Source: an uncultured Oscillibacter sp.
GTDB lineage: Bacteria; Bacillota; Clostridia; Oscillospirales; Oscillospiraceae
Reading direction: 5' to 3'
Assembly (NCBI GenBank): GCA_910583785.1
Contig: CAJTZK010000020.1
Coordinates: 1 to 25,555 of the forward strand
DNA: 25,555 bases
The position numbers and the translations under genes were made by a program. Numbering within the stretch: the stretch's first letter is position 1; every line of letters starts with the position of its first letter. Below the pieces are notes generated by a model, which searched no databases, was not told where the DNA came from, and worked only from the letters and a program-made list of their open reading frames with translations. Below, one piece after another: positions 7,462-16,371 of this stretch.

Positions 7462-10400
7462 TCAGCCCTCTTCCGCCAGCTTCTGATACCGGGCGCAGCG
7501 GGCCTTGACGTCCGCCAGAGCCTTCTCATAGAGGGCGTCGGCCTTGCCGGGGAAGTTATTCTTCAAGGAGGCGAAGCGGTTCTCCCCCATCAGGAAGGGC
7601 AGCAGCTTCTCCGTGTCCGGCTCGGCGGAGTCCAGCTGGAAGGGGTTCTTGCCCTCCGCCGTCCGGCGGGGATCGTAGCGGTACAGCTGCCAGTAACCGC
7701 ACTCCACCGCCTTCTTCATCTCATCCTGGGAGCAGCCCATACCCTTTTTGATATGCTGTTCCAGACAGGGGCAGTAGCAGATGACAATGGACGGGCCGGG
7801 ATAGCTCTCCGCCTCCCGGAGGGCCTTCAGGGTCTGGGCCTGGTCCGCGCCCATGGCCACTTGGGCCACGTACACGTAGCCGTAGTTCATGAAGATGGCC
7901 CCCAGGTCCTTCTTGGCAATCTGCTTGCCTCCAGCGGCGAACTTCGCCACCGCCGAGGTGGGCGTGGCCTTGGAGGACTGGCCGCCCGTGTTGGAGTACA
8001 CCTCGGTGTCCAGCACCAGCAGGTTCACGTCCCGGTTCTGGGCCAGCACGTGGTCGATGCCGCCAAAGCCGATGTCATAGGCCCAGCCGTCGCCCCCCAC
8101 GGCCCACACGGACTTCTTGGCCAGGAACTCCTTGTTCTCCAGGATGTACCGGACCTCCGGCGTGGGCTCCGCGGCCTCCAGGGCCTGGACCAGGGCATCG
8201 GTGAGGGCCCGGGATTTCTCTGTGTCCTCCCAGCCCGCGAGATACGCGCTGACGGCCTCGGCGGCCACGCCCGCCTCCTTCAGGGCCTCCAGGCGGATGA
8301 GGAGTTCCTTGCGCAGGGCGTCCTGGGCGTGGAAGAAGCCGTAGGCAAACTCGGCGTTGTCCTCAAACAGCGAGTGCTCCCAGGCGGGGCCCCGGCCCTG
8401 CCCGTCCCGGCAGTAGGGCAGGATGGGCGCGCCGCCGCTGTAGGCAGAGGAGCAGCCCGCCGCGTTGCCGATGTACATGCGGTCCCCCGCCAGCTGGCTC
8501 ACCAGCTTGAGGTAGGTGGTTTCCGCGCAGCCCGCGCAGGCGGCGGAGAACTGGAAATAGGGCTTGGCAAACTGGATGTTTTTCACGCTTTTGCTGTTCA
8601 CCACGTCCGGTTTCAGGTATTTCTCGTCCATCGCCACGCCGTCGAAGAGCTCCTGCTCCGGCTTCATCTCCTCGAAGGGGGTCATGACCAGGGCGTCGGC
8701 GCTCTTTTCGCTCTGGTTGGCGGGGCAGGCCGTCAGGCACACGCCGCAGCCCAGGCAGTCGTAGGGGCTCACCTGCATGCGGAAGCTGTAGGACGGCGCG
8801 TCCTTCCCCAGGCCCTTGGCGGGGACGGTGGCGAAGGCGGCGGGAACCCCGGCCTTCTCCTCCTCCGTCAGCAGCACCGGGCGGATGGCCGCGTGGGGGC
8901 AGGCCATGGCGCAGCGGTTGCACTGGATGCAGCTCCCGGCGTTCCACTTGGGCACCGTAACCGCCACGCCCCGCTTGGAGTAGGCGGAAGTGCCGTTTTC
9001 CCAGGTGCCGTCCAGCACGCCGTACTTCTTGAACACGGACACGGGCAGCTTGTCGCCCTGCTGGCGGTCCATGGGCAGCACAATGTCCCGGACGAAGTCC
9101 GTGACCTTCCGCTCCGGCGCGGGTACGTCGGCGGCGCTGGCCCAGTGTTCGGGAATCTCCACCTTCACCGCCGCGCTGATGCCCACGTCCACGGCGGCGT
9201 TGTTCATGTCCACGATTTTCTGCCCGGCTTTTTTGAAGTAGGAGTTGTAGTTGTTTTTCTTCATGTCCTCCACGGCCACGTCCAGGGGAATGACCTTGGT
9301 CAGGGCGAAGAAGGCGGCCTGGAGGATGCTGTTGGTCCGGTTGGCCCCCAGGCCCACCTGCACCGCCAGCTTCGCGGCGTCAATGGTGTAGAACTGGGCG
9401 TGCTTGCTGGCCAAGTCCCGTTTCAGCTTCCCGGGGAGTTTTTCCTCCAGTTCTTCCACGCTCCAGGGGCAGTTGAGGAGGTACACGCCGCCCTCTTTCA
9501 GGTCCCCGGAGGTGTCGTATTTGTTGACATAGGTGGGGGCGTGGACCGCCACAAAGTCTGCGGCGGAAACTAAGTACGTGGACCGGATGGGCTCGTCGCC
9601 AAAGCGCAGGTGGCTCTGGGTCAGGCCGCCAGACTTCATGGTATCGTAGGAGAAATAGGCCTGGGCGTATTTCCCCGCAATGAGGCCGATGGTGGAAATG
9701 GCGTTCTTGTTGGCTCCCACGGTGCCGTCGCCCCCCAGGCCCCAGAGCTTGCAGGAGACCTGCCCGGGATGGGGCAGCTCGACCTCCTGGTAGTCCAGGG
9801 AGGTGTGGGTCACGTCGTCCACGATTCCGATGGTGAAGTTATTTTTCGGCGTCTCCTGTTTCAGGTTGTCATAGACGGCGATGAACTGGCCCGGGGTGGT
9901 GTCCTTGGAGCTGAGGCCGTACCGGCCACCCACCACCTGGATGTTCCCCCGGCCCGCCTGGCTCAGGGCCGTCACCACGTCCAGGTAAACAGGCTCCCCT
10001 ACGCTGCCCGCCTCCTTGCTGCGGTCCAGCACGGCGATTTTCTTACAGGTGGCGGGAATGGCGGCGGCAAAGTGCTTCACAGAGAAGGGACGGTAGAGGT
10101 GGATCTGAACCAGGCCCACCTTCCGGCCCTGCTGGTTCAGGTAGTCCACGGTCTCCTTCACCGCCTCGGAGGCGGAACACATGACCACGATGACTTCCTC
10201 GGCGTCTGGCGCGCCGTAGTAGTTGAAGAGCTGGTAATTCCGGCCCGTCAGCTGGTTGATCTCGTCCATGTAGTGCTGGACGGTATCCGGCAGGGCGGCG
10301 CTGATTTCGTTCACGCCCTCCTTGCACTGGAAGTACACGTCCGGGTTCACGTTGTTGCCCCGGTTGGTGGGGTGCTCCGGGTTCAGGCACTGGCGGCGGA

Positions 10401-11007
10401 ACGCCTGCACCGCCTCCCAGTCCACCAGGCCCCGCAGGTCCTCGTAGTCCAGGGCCTCGATCCGCTGCATCTCATGGGAGGTGCGGAAACCGTCGAAGCA
10501 GTGCATGAAGGCGTACTTGGAATGGATGGCGCTGAGGTGGGCCACCGCGCCAAGGTCCATGGCCTCCTGGGGCGAGGCGGACATGAGCATGGCGTATCCG
10601 GTGGTGCGGCAGGTCATGAAGTCCGTGTGGTCCCCGAAGATGGAGTGGTGGTTGCTGGTGACCACCCGGGAGGCGATGTGCATGACGTTGGGCAGGAACT
10701 GGCCCCCCATGGCGTACATGGCGGGAATCATCAGCATCAGGCCCTGGGAGGAGGTAAAGGTGGTGGTCAGCGCGCCCGCCTGGGCCGCGCCGTGGCAGGT
10801 GCCCGCCGCCCCGGCCTCGGACTGCATCTGGATCACGTCCACCGTGGACCCGAACAGGTTCTTCCGCCCCTTGGCGGACCACTCGTCCACCTTCTCCGCC
10901 ATGGGAGAGGAGGGGGTGATGGGATAGATGGCCGCTACCTCGGTGAACGCGTAGGCCACGTGGGCCGCCGCTGTGTTGCCGTCCATGACGGCGTATTGTT
11001 TGTTCAT
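7462..11007 (-). CDS. nifJ: Pyruvate:ferredoxin (flavodoxin) oxidoreductase, single chain
   Basis: A 1181-residue homodimer-type PFOR that oxidises pyruvate with CoA to acetyl-CoA and CO2, reducing ferredoxin. The N-terminal pyrimidine-binding domain begins with AYAFTEVAAIYPITPSSPMAE. Two [4Fe-4S] ferredoxin motifs follow: CIQCNRCAMACP near residue 690 and CLGCGVCLTACP near 750. A further cluster ligand is in AACAGCAETTYLK, and the thiamine-diphosphate motif GDGWAYDIGFGGIDH near 970 leads to NTGGQSSKATP. The length is standard (about 1170-1190). AAGGAG precedes the ATG. It is the last gene of the minus-strand operon, 18 bases after the UxaA/SuyB-like subunit, which suggests the pathway yields pyruvate (or another 2-oxoacid) oxidised on the spot. 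Anaerobic clostridia often hold more than one PFOR, so this may be a pathway-dedicated copy. Confidence 0.96.
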   Translation of the reverse strand: MNKQYAVMDGNTAAAHVAYAFTEVAAIYPITPSSPMAEKVDEWSAKGRKNLFGSTVDVIQMQSEAGAAGTCHGAAQAGALTTTFTSSQGLMLMIPAMYAMGGQFLPNVMHIASRVVTSNHHSIFGDHTDFMTCRTTGYAMLMSASPQEAMDLGAVAHLSAIHSKYAFMHCFDGFRTSHEMQRIEALDYEDLRGLVDWEAVQAFRRQCLNPEHPTNRGNNVNPDVYFQCKEGVNEISAALPDTVQHYMDEINQLTGRNYQLFNYYGAPDAEEVIVVMCSASEAVKETVDYLNQQGRKVGLVQIHLYRPFSVKHFAAAIPATCKKIAVLDRSKEAGSVGEPVYLDVVTALSQAGRGNIQVVGGRYGLSSKDTTPGQFIAVYDNLKQETPKNNFTIGIVDDVTHTSLDYQEVELPHPGQVSCKLWGLGGDGTVGANKNAISTIGLIAGKYAQAYFSYDTMKSGGLTQSHLRFGDEPIRSTYLVSAADFVAVHAPTYVNKYDTSGDLKEGGVYLLNCPWSVEELEEKLPGKLKRDLASKHAQFYTIDAAKLAVQVGLGANRTNSILQAAFFALTKVIPLDVAVEDMKKNNYNSYFKKAGQKIVDMNNAAVDVGISAAVKVEIPEHWASAADVPAPERKVTDFVRDIVLPMDRQQGDKLPVSVFKKYGVLDGTWENGTSAYSKRGVAVTVPKWNAGSCIQCNRCAMACPHAAIRPVLLTEEEKAGVPAAFATVPAKGLGKDAPSYSFRMQVSPYDCLGCGVCLTACPANQSEKSADALVMTPFEEMKPEQELFDGVAMDEKYLKPDVVNSKSVKNIQFAKPYFQFSAACAGCAETTYLKLVSQLAGDRMYIGNAAGCSSAYSGGAPILPYCRDGQGRGPAWEHSLFEDNAEFAYGFFHAQDALRKELLIRLEALKEAGVAAEAVSAYLAGWEDTEKSRALTDALVQALEAAEPTPEVRYILENKEFLAKKSVWAVGGDGWAYDIGFGGIDHVLAQNRDVNLLVLDTEVYSNTGGQSSKATPTSAVAKFAAGGKQIAKKDLGAIFMNYGYVYVAQVAMGADQAQTLKALREAESYPGPSIVICYCPCLEQHIKKGMGCSQDEMKKAVECGYWQLYRYDPRRTAEGKNPFQLDSAEPDTEKLLPFLMGENRFASLKNNFPGKADALYEKALADVKARCARYQKLAEEG

Positions 11008-11025
11008 ACCAGAATCACTCCTTAC

Positions 11026-12189
11026 TTATACGTAGTTGCAGACCCGGGCGATGGCCATTTCCGTGAAGCCCAGGGCCTCGGCCTTGGTCTGGCGGCCGCA
11101 GGCCACCTGCCGCACCAGCTCGTAGAGCTCCCCGCCCAGTTCCTCCAGGGTCTTTTCCCCGTAGATGAGGGGGGAGGCGTCCAGGTCGATGTTGTCTTCC
11201 ATCTTGGCGAAGGTCAGCTTATTCCCGGTGATCTTCACCACGGGGACAATGGGGTTGCCCGTGGGGGACCCCCGGCCGCTGGAGAAGACCACCACCTGGG
11301 CCCCCCCCGCCGCCATGGCGGCAACCGACGAGGGATCGTTGCCCGGGGTATCCATGATGACCAGGCCGCTCTTGGCCTTCACCTGCTTGGCGTAGTCGTA
11401 GACCGCCATCACGGGGCTGTGGCCCCCTTTGTGGATGCATCCCAGGGACTTCTCCTCCAGGGTGGTGATGCCCCCGGCCTTGTTGCCGGGAGAGGGATTG
11501 CCCTCCCGGACCTCCTCCCCTACCAGCCGCAGGGCCTTCTCGTAGCGGCGGACAATTTCCAGAATGCGGTCGTGGACCTCCGGCGTGGCGGCCCGCTTCG
11601 CCAGGATGTGCTCCGCGCCGATAAACTCGGTGGTCTCGCTCAAAATGGAGCAGCCGCCGTCCTTCACCAGCCGGTCGCTGAGCTCCCCAATGACGGGGTT
11701 GGCCGCGAGGCCGCTGGTGGGGTCGCTGCCGCCGCACTCCGTGCCCACAATCAGTTCCGACATGGGGAACTCCTTCTTTTGCAGCAGCGACGCCTCCGCC
11801 GCCATCTCCTTGGCATAGCGCACGGCGATGTCCACCGCTTTCAAGGTGCCGCCCACCTCTTGGATAATGACCTGCTTGAGGGGCTTGTTGGTCCGCTCCT
11901 GAATGGCCTTGACCACCAGGTCCATCTGGCAGTTCTCGCAGCCCAGGGAAACCACCACGGTGCCATAGACGTTGGGGTTGGCGGCGTAGCCCGCCATGAC
12001 GTCCATGGTCAGCTGCTGGTCGGACTCCACCTGGGAGCAGCCCTGCTGGTTGTTGAAGGTCACCGCGCCGTTGACCTGCTGGGCCACAATCCGGGTGGTG
12101 TCGGAGGCGCAGACGCTGGCGGGCAGAATCAGCACGTAGTTGCGCACGCCCACCCGGCCATCGGGCCGCTCATATCCAAAGAATGTCAT
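11026..12189 (-). CDS. UxaA-family lyase, large subunit (SuyB / altronate-dehydratase C-domain type)
   Basis: A 387-residue catalytic subunit of the UxaA family, which includes altronate and galactarate dehydratases and (2R)-sulfolactate sulfo-lyase (SuyAB). Family blocks are GYERPDGRVGVRN (5-17), LGCENCQ (83-88), GTECGGSDPTSGLAANP (149-165), LSETTEFIGAEH (183-194) and LGCIHKGGHSP near 260. The conserved cysteines (27, 51, 84, 87, 152) could hold an iron-sulfur centre or metal. The N-terminal SAF domain is a separate protein, encoded 12 bases upstream. This two-gene arrangement is typical of SuyAB and of several uncharacterised hydroxy-acid lyases. The product would be a 2-oxoacid; pyruvate plus sulfite if it is SuyAB. 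No sulfite exporter and no keto-deoxy-sugar-acid aldolase are visible, so the substrate stays open. Confidence 0.85.
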   Translation of the reverse strand: MTFFGYERPDGRVGVRNYVLILPASVCASDTTRIVAQQVNGAVTFNNQQGCSQVESDQQLTMDVMAGYAANPNVYGTVVVSLGCENCQMDLVVKAIQERTNKPLKQVIIQEVGGTLKAVDIAVRYAKEMAAEASLLQKKEFPMSELIVGTECGGSDPTSGLAANPVIGELSDRLVKDGGCSILSETTEFIGAEHILAKRAATPEVHDRILEIVRRYEKALRLVGEEVREGNPSPGNKAGGITTLEEKSLGCIHKGGHSPVMAVYDYAKQVKAKSGLVIMDTPGNDPSSVAAMAAGGAQVVVFSSGRGSPTGNPIVPVVKITGNKLTFAKMEDNIDLDASPLIYGEKTLEELGGELYELVRQVACGRQTKAEALGFTEMAIARVCNYV

Positions 12190-12201
12190 TCGATTCCCTC
12201 C

Positions 12202-12480
12202 TCAAACGTTGGTGGAGTGGCTTTCCACGTTGTGGACGTGGACGTGCTGCCCGGCCTTGATGTCCGTGACGGCGGAGCCGATGTGCTGGCCGTATTTGAC
12301 CACTGGCTCCCCCTTGGGGATGTCCCGGCAGGCCAGCTTGTGGTAAATGGTGATGTCCTCCAGGGCGGTGAGCTGCCGGACTTCGCCGCCGGCGTCAAAT
12401 TCCACCACTTCGCCCTTGGCGATGGGTTCGATGGCCACCACCACGTTGTCGGCGGGGTCAATGCGCATTGCGTTTAGCAT
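12202..12480 (-). CDS. UxaA-family lyase, small SAF-domain subunit (SuyA-like)
   Basis: A 92-residue SAF domain matching the N-terminal domain of altronate dehydratase and the small subunit of sulfolactate sulfo-lyase. The diagnostic segment is PVVKYGQHIGSAVTDIKAG followed by HVHVHN (residues about 59-84), which forms the lid or substrate-binding part of the two-component enzyme. It is followed 12 bases later by the large subunit, so the two are almost certainly co-translated and form one complex. The ATG has AAGGAG eight bases upstream. A small hairpin (CGCGGC-CAAA-GCCGCG, 12500-12515) lies in the 46-base gap from gntP. Confidence 0.85.
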   Translation of the reverse strand: MLNAMRIDPADNVVVAIEPIAKGEVVEFDAGGEVRQLTALEDITIYHKLACRDIPKGEPVVKYGQHIGSAVTDIKAGQHVHVHNVESHSTNV

Positions 12481-12526
12481 ATGGTTTCACTCCTTAACCC
12501 GCGGCCAAAGCCGCGAAACGTTTCGC

Positions 12527-13897
12527 TTACAGCGGAATCACCAGCGCACCAATCAGCGCCAGCAGGAAAATGAACACGGAGGAAATGAAGGAGCCCAGGG
12601 TGTAGGTCTTTAGTCCGCCGGTGATGGTGAGGCCAGACATATTGGTGGCCACCCAGAAGCCGGAGTCGTTCACATGGCCGATGGAGTTGCCGCCGGAGAG
12701 GCAGGCCAAGGCCAGCCACACGGGATGACAGCCGATGGCGGGGGCCACGGTGGCCATGATGGTCATGGAGGTCATGCCCGCCACTGTGCCGGAGCCTTGG
12801 GCCACCCGGAAGATCATACCGATCAGATAGCAGAGGAACATGGCCGGAACCACGGAGCTGGCCCCCGTGCTGAGCAGGGAGACAATGGAGTCCCCGATGC
12901 CCGTGGCGGCGATGACGGAGGAGAAGCTTCCGCCCGCTCCGGTGATCAGCAGCACCACGCCGGCGCTTTTCAGGGCCTCGCCGGCGGACTTCTCGAAGTT
13001 CTCCCGGCCGATGAATCGGATGCTCACCAGATAGGCGCCCAGGGTGCCCAGCAGCATGGCGATGACCTTCTCCCCCAGGAATCGGCAGATCACGGGGGAC
13101 TCCTCAAAGAGGGCCGTTCCCACGGTGCCTGCCAAGATGCAGACAATGGGGATGACGATGGGAAGCAGGCTCATGGCGAAGGAGGGGCGGGGGCGGTCCG
13201 CAGCGGCGTCTCTCTTGGCGGACTCCAGCAGTTCCGTCACCACGTTGGAGCTGTGGTTCACGTCCTTTTCCTCGTTCCAGATGCCCCGGTCGTGAATCTT
13301 GATGAACACGAAGTCGCTGAGCAGCACGGTGATCAGACCCACCACCAGGCCCACGCCCATCATGACGCCCAGGTCAAAGCCAAAGATATCCGCCGCCGCC
13401 AGAGGGTTGGGCGTGGGGGGCACGACGCAGTGGGCGGTGGTGGCTCCGATGGTCAAACAGCCGGTGACATAGCACATTTTCTTGCTGATTTTCGCGGCGA
13501 TGGTGATTCCAATAGGAATCAGGATGACAAAAGTCACATCGAAAAACACAGGGATAGACAGAACGAAGCCCGCCAGGGAGATGGCCCACATGGCCCGCTT
13601 CTCCGGAAAGGCGGAGACAATCTTGTCGGCGATGACTCCGGCGGCTCCGCTGTCGTTCAGCAGTTGGCCGAGAATCACGCCGAAGCCGATGGGCAGGCCG
13701 ATGCCGGTCATCATATTGCCGAAGCCGGAGGAGATGGTGGACACGGTGTCCATCAGGCCCAGGCCGCCCATACCGCCCATGTACAGGCAGGCCAGCACCA
13801 TTCCGATGGAGGCGTTGAGCTTCAAGACGATGATGCACACCAAAATGATGGCAATGGCGATGGCCAAGTGCAAAATCAGCATTGCGGGTGTAACCAT
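12527..13897 (-). CDS. GntP-family proton symporter for gluconate-like acids
   Basis: A 456-residue inner-membrane permease of the GntP family (gluconate, idonate, fructuronate or glycerate symporters). At least ten strongly hydrophobic segments are evident, starting with LHLAIAIAIILVCIIVL (9-25), followed by the Gly-rich GGMGGLGLMDT and GFGVILGQLL loops. The C-terminal third contains CLSGGNSIGHVNDSGFW, a family hallmark. Length is normal (about 440-460). AAGGAG precedes the ATG. It sits between the LarA-family racemase and the split lyase, so it probably imports the hydroxy acid they process. The operon also has a tripartite transporter, so uptake of two acids, or high- and low-affinity uptake of one, is possible. 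Confidence 0.9.
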   Translation of the reverse strand: MVTPAMLILHLAIAIAIILVCIIVLKLNASIGMVLACLYMGGMGGLGLMDTVSTISSGFGNMMTGIGLPIGFGVILGQLLNDSGAAGVIADKIVSAFPEKRAMWAISLAGFVLSIPVFFDVTFVILIPIGITIAAKISKKMCYVTGCLTIGATTAHCVVPPTPNPLAAADIFGFDLGVMMGVGLVVGLITVLLSDFVFIKIHDRGIWNEEKDVNHSSNVVTELLESAKRDAAADRPRPSFAMSLLPIVIPIVCILAGTVGTALFEESPVICRFLGEKVIAMLLGTLGAYLVSIRFIGRENFEKSAGEALKSAGVVLLITGAGGSFSSVIAATGIGDSIVSLLSTGASSVVPAMFLCYLIGMIFRVAQGSGTVAGMTSMTIMATVAPAIGCHPVWLALACLSGGNSIGHVNDSGFWVATNMSGLTITGGLKTYTLGSFISSVFIFLLALIGALVIPL

Positions 13898-13974
13898 AGA
13901 TGTTTCTCCTTTTTAAACACACACACGGTTTCGCCCCGGAGGAGCGTCCCCCCGGGGACAAGGGATAAGGGATT

Positions 13975-15258
13975 TTAGAACAGATTGCCCTGTCCGTCGA
14001 AGGGCAGGTCGTACAGGTCCGTGAGAATCTCAATGTTGGGATTGGCTTTCGCCAGGGGCAGCAGGCCCTCGGAAATTTCAATCTCCCCGATATGGGCGGT
14101 GTTGGGAATGCGGATCAGCTTCATGTGGTCGTGGTCCTCCGCCTCGGGGCAGCACATCAGGGCCAGCTGGAGGGCCTCCCGGTCGTTGTCCATGATCATG
14201 GGAATCTTCATCAGGTGCAAAAAGGTGTTGGTCACGCCGGTGGGATAGGTCATTTCCAGCTTCATCCGGTCCACCAGCCGCCGGGTGGTCACCTCCGCCA
14301 GGCCGATGCCCTGGGCGTTGCCGTGGGTTTCGTCGGTGATGTCCAGGACGACCACCTTTTCCGCGTCGATGCCGCCGGAACAGTACTGGGGCAGGACGAA
14401 GCGGCCGGAGATGTTGGGGTCCATGCCGTCGCCGGAGATGTTCTTCCCGATTTTGTCCACCACCAGCACGTCGCACTCGTCAAAGAGGAGCTTGGCGATG
14501 GTCCGGTAGGAGATTTCCTTCAGCTTGGGCTCCTCGTCGATGATCTCCTGGGGCGTGAGACCCTTGATGAGATAGGTGTCGTCATAGGCGTTTTCGATGA
14601 CGGCGATGCCCCCCAGCACGGGGCAGTTCTCCAGGATGGTCCGGCCATACTCCTCCACCAGCTCATGCATGATGGCGGGGCTCTGGTGGTGGATGGACTC
14701 CGCCCCCTTCTGCTTGCCCAGGCCGATGGCCATCATCTTCATCAGGCCGCTTTCATAGGGGCCCCGGAAGGAGGTGTGGGGCTTGATCCGGTTGAAGAGC
14801 AGGATGCCGTCCGCCTCCGAGGCGTTCTTATCGATGAACACCGGCTGCTTCCGCACGCCGGAGAGGCCGATCTGCACCGTCTCCATGGAGCTCTTGACGG
14901 GGCAGCCCATGGCCTCCTCCGTGATGCCGTAATCCTTGAGAATCTGGGTCTGCCCCTCGGCGGTGGCGCCCCCGTGGCTGCCCATGGACGCCACGATGTA
15001 AGGCTCCGCCCCCTTGGATTTGACGAAGTCCACCATGGCCCGGGCCATGAGGGCGTTGTTGGTCATGCCCCGGCTGCCGCAGGTGATGGCAATTTTCATG
15101 CCGGGCTGGATCTTCCCGCCCAGGGCCTCCCGGTCCAGCTCCCGCCGCACGGTGGAGGCGATGTCCTCCACGGGAATGTGGCTCCGGTCGAAGTTCTGCC
15201 GGATGCGGACCATTTTGGGAATGGGCTGGTGTTTGATGAGATCGGTAATGGTTTCCAT
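13975..15258 (-). CDS. LarA-family nickel-pincer 2-hydroxy-acid racemase/epimerase
   Basis: A 427-residue protein of the LarA (DUF2088) family. Lactate racemase uses two catalytic histidines and a lysine that carries the nickel-pincer nucleotide. Here the matching residues appear to be His95 (MGSHGGAT), His161 (IKPHTSF), Lys174 (SGLMKMM) and His190 (ESIHHQS), in the right order and spacing. Characterised LarA homologues act on lactate, malate, 2-hydroxyglutarate, aryl-lactates or gluconate-type acids. Its place between an uptake permease and a stereospecific lyase suggests it converts the wrong C2 isomer of the imported acid to the isomer the lyase accepts. The cofactor genes larB, larC and larE are not in the window and would have to be elsewhere. 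A GC hairpin (about 13935-13960) lies in the 77-base gap before gntP. Confidence 0.82.
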   Translation of the reverse strand: METITDLIKHQPIPKMVRIRQNFDRSHIPVEDIASTVRRELDREALGGKIQPGMKIAITCGSRGMTNNALMARAMVDFVKSKGAEPYIVASMGSHGGATAEGQTQILKDYGITEEAMGCPVKSSMETVQIGLSGVRKQPVFIDKNASEADGILLFNRIKPHTSFRGPYESGLMKMMAIGLGKQKGAESIHHQSPAIMHELVEEYGRTILENCPVLGGIAVIENAYDDTYLIKGLTPQEIIDEEPKLKEISYRTIAKLLFDECDVLVVDKIGKNISGDGMDPNISGRFVLPQYCSGGIDAEKVVVLDITDETHGNAQGIGLAEVTTRRLVDRMKLEMTYPTGVTNTFLHLMKIPMIMDNDREALQLALMCCPEAEDHDHMKLIRIPNTAHIGEIEISEGLLPLAKANPNIEILTDLYDLPFDGQGNLF

Positions 15259-15291
15259 GGAAAGACTCCTCTCAAAAGTTATGGGCTCCCC

Positions 15292-16335
15292 TTACCCGCC
15301 GAAGGCCCGGGCAATCACCAGGCACAGGTGGGGGAAAATCGCGGTAGCAATCAGCAGGCGGTAAATCTGCACCAGGATCAGCCGGGGGCTGCTGACGCCG
15401 ATGTCCGCGGAAATCAGCGCCATGTCCCCCGCCCCGGCCGGGGTGAGCATCAGCATCCCCTCCCGCAGGGGCACCTGGAACCGCTTCTCCATCCACTTGC
15501 CGAAGAAAAAGGCGTTGGCCAGCAGGACGGCGATGGTGATGGCGGCGGCGGAGAGCACCGTCACCGGATTTCCAAACTTACCGGGGTCCAGGAGGCCCCC
15601 TATGTACGCGCCGGAAACCACCTGCGCCGCCTGCCGGAGCCAGGAGGGAAAGGGAACGGAAAATCCGGAGAGGTTCAGCGCGAAGGTGATAAACAAGGGG
15701 ACCAGAATGGAGGCGGCGGGAATGTCCAGCCAGTTCCCCAGCCAGGCCCCGGCGGAAGAAACCCCCAGCGCCAGGAGCAGCCGGGCCGCGCCCCGGCGGT
15801 CCAGCTTTCCACCCTTCCGGACTGCGGGCTCTCCCGCTCCTTCCGGCATGGGGGGCGTGATGCGCTGCACCACTGTGGGAAACACAGCCACTCCCACCAC
15901 CAGGCGGCAGAAATGAACCAGCAGCACCTTGGACGCGTCCGTCCCGAAATCCACGGCAATCAGCGTCACATCGGAGATGCCCCCGGGGACCGCGCAGACC
16001 AGGCAGGTCAAAAGATCGGCGTATCCAGCGAAAAACAGCAGCACGCCAATGACCACATTGACCAGCAGCAGCGAACAGGTGATCATAATCACGGGCTTCC
16101 AGAAGGTCTTCAGCTGCCGGAAATCATCCCGGCTGGCGGAACAGCCGATGAAGACCCCCGCCACCACCTGGGCAGCGTGCTTGGAAATGGGCAGCACTCC
16201 GCTGGATGGGAACCCGGCGGCCAGCGCCGCCGAGGCTGTTACCGCGCCGATGAGCATTCCCGCCGGGACGCGCCTCCGGTAAAAGAGAAAGCCCACGGCT
16301 GTGCAGAGCGCCAGGGTCAGAACCGTTTGGAGCAT
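15292..16335 (-). CDS. AbrB-family integral membrane protein
   Basis: A 347-residue polytopic membrane protein of the AbrB/'putative ammonia monooxygenase' family (PF05145 type, unrelated to the DNA-binding AbrB of Bacillus). It shows about nine to ten hydrophobic segments, beginning with TVLTLALCTAVGFLFY (4-19), and the two repeats typical of the family, each with a Gly-Ala-x-x-x-G pattern (for example VPGGISDVTLIAVDFG and TPAGAGDMALISADIG). The function of the family is not established; transport of a small anion or export of an intermediate is plausible. It is located between the sigma54 activator and the racemase, 33-36 bases from each, so it belongs to the same transcript. If the lyase releases sulfite or another toxic product, an exporter would be needed, but this protein cannot be assigned that role from sequence. 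Confidence 0.75.
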   Translation of the reverse strand: MLQTVLTLALCTAVGFLFYRRRVPAGMLIGAVTASAALAAGFPSSGVLPISKHAAQVVAGVFIGCSASRDDFRQLKTFWKPVIMITCSLLLVNVVIGVLLFFAGYADLLTCLVCAVPGGISDVTLIAVDFGTDASKVLLVHFCRLVVGVAVFPTVVQRITPPMPEGAGEPAVRKGGKLDRRGAARLLLALGVSSAGAWLGNWLDIPAASILVPLFITFALNLSGFSVPFPSWLRQAAQVVSGAYIGGLLDPGKFGNPVTVLSAAAITIAVLLANAFFFGKWMEKRFQVPLREGMLMLTPAGAGDMALISADIGVSSPRLILVQIYRLLIATAIFPHLCLVIARAFGG

Positions 16336-16371
16336 GCAATCCCCCTTCTGGCATTTGGTTGGTATGCCGGA

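Noticed and set aside
9610..12477. 955-codon plus-strand open frame opposite nifJ and the lyase genes
   Set aside because: Same antisense artefact of high GC third positions; no domain, and the minus strand encodes PFOR and UxaA-family proteins.
12500..12526. Catabolite-responsive (cre) site at GCGAAACGTTTCGC
   Set aside because: A palindrome is present, but the ends do not match the cre consensus and it lies at the gntP stop within the operon.
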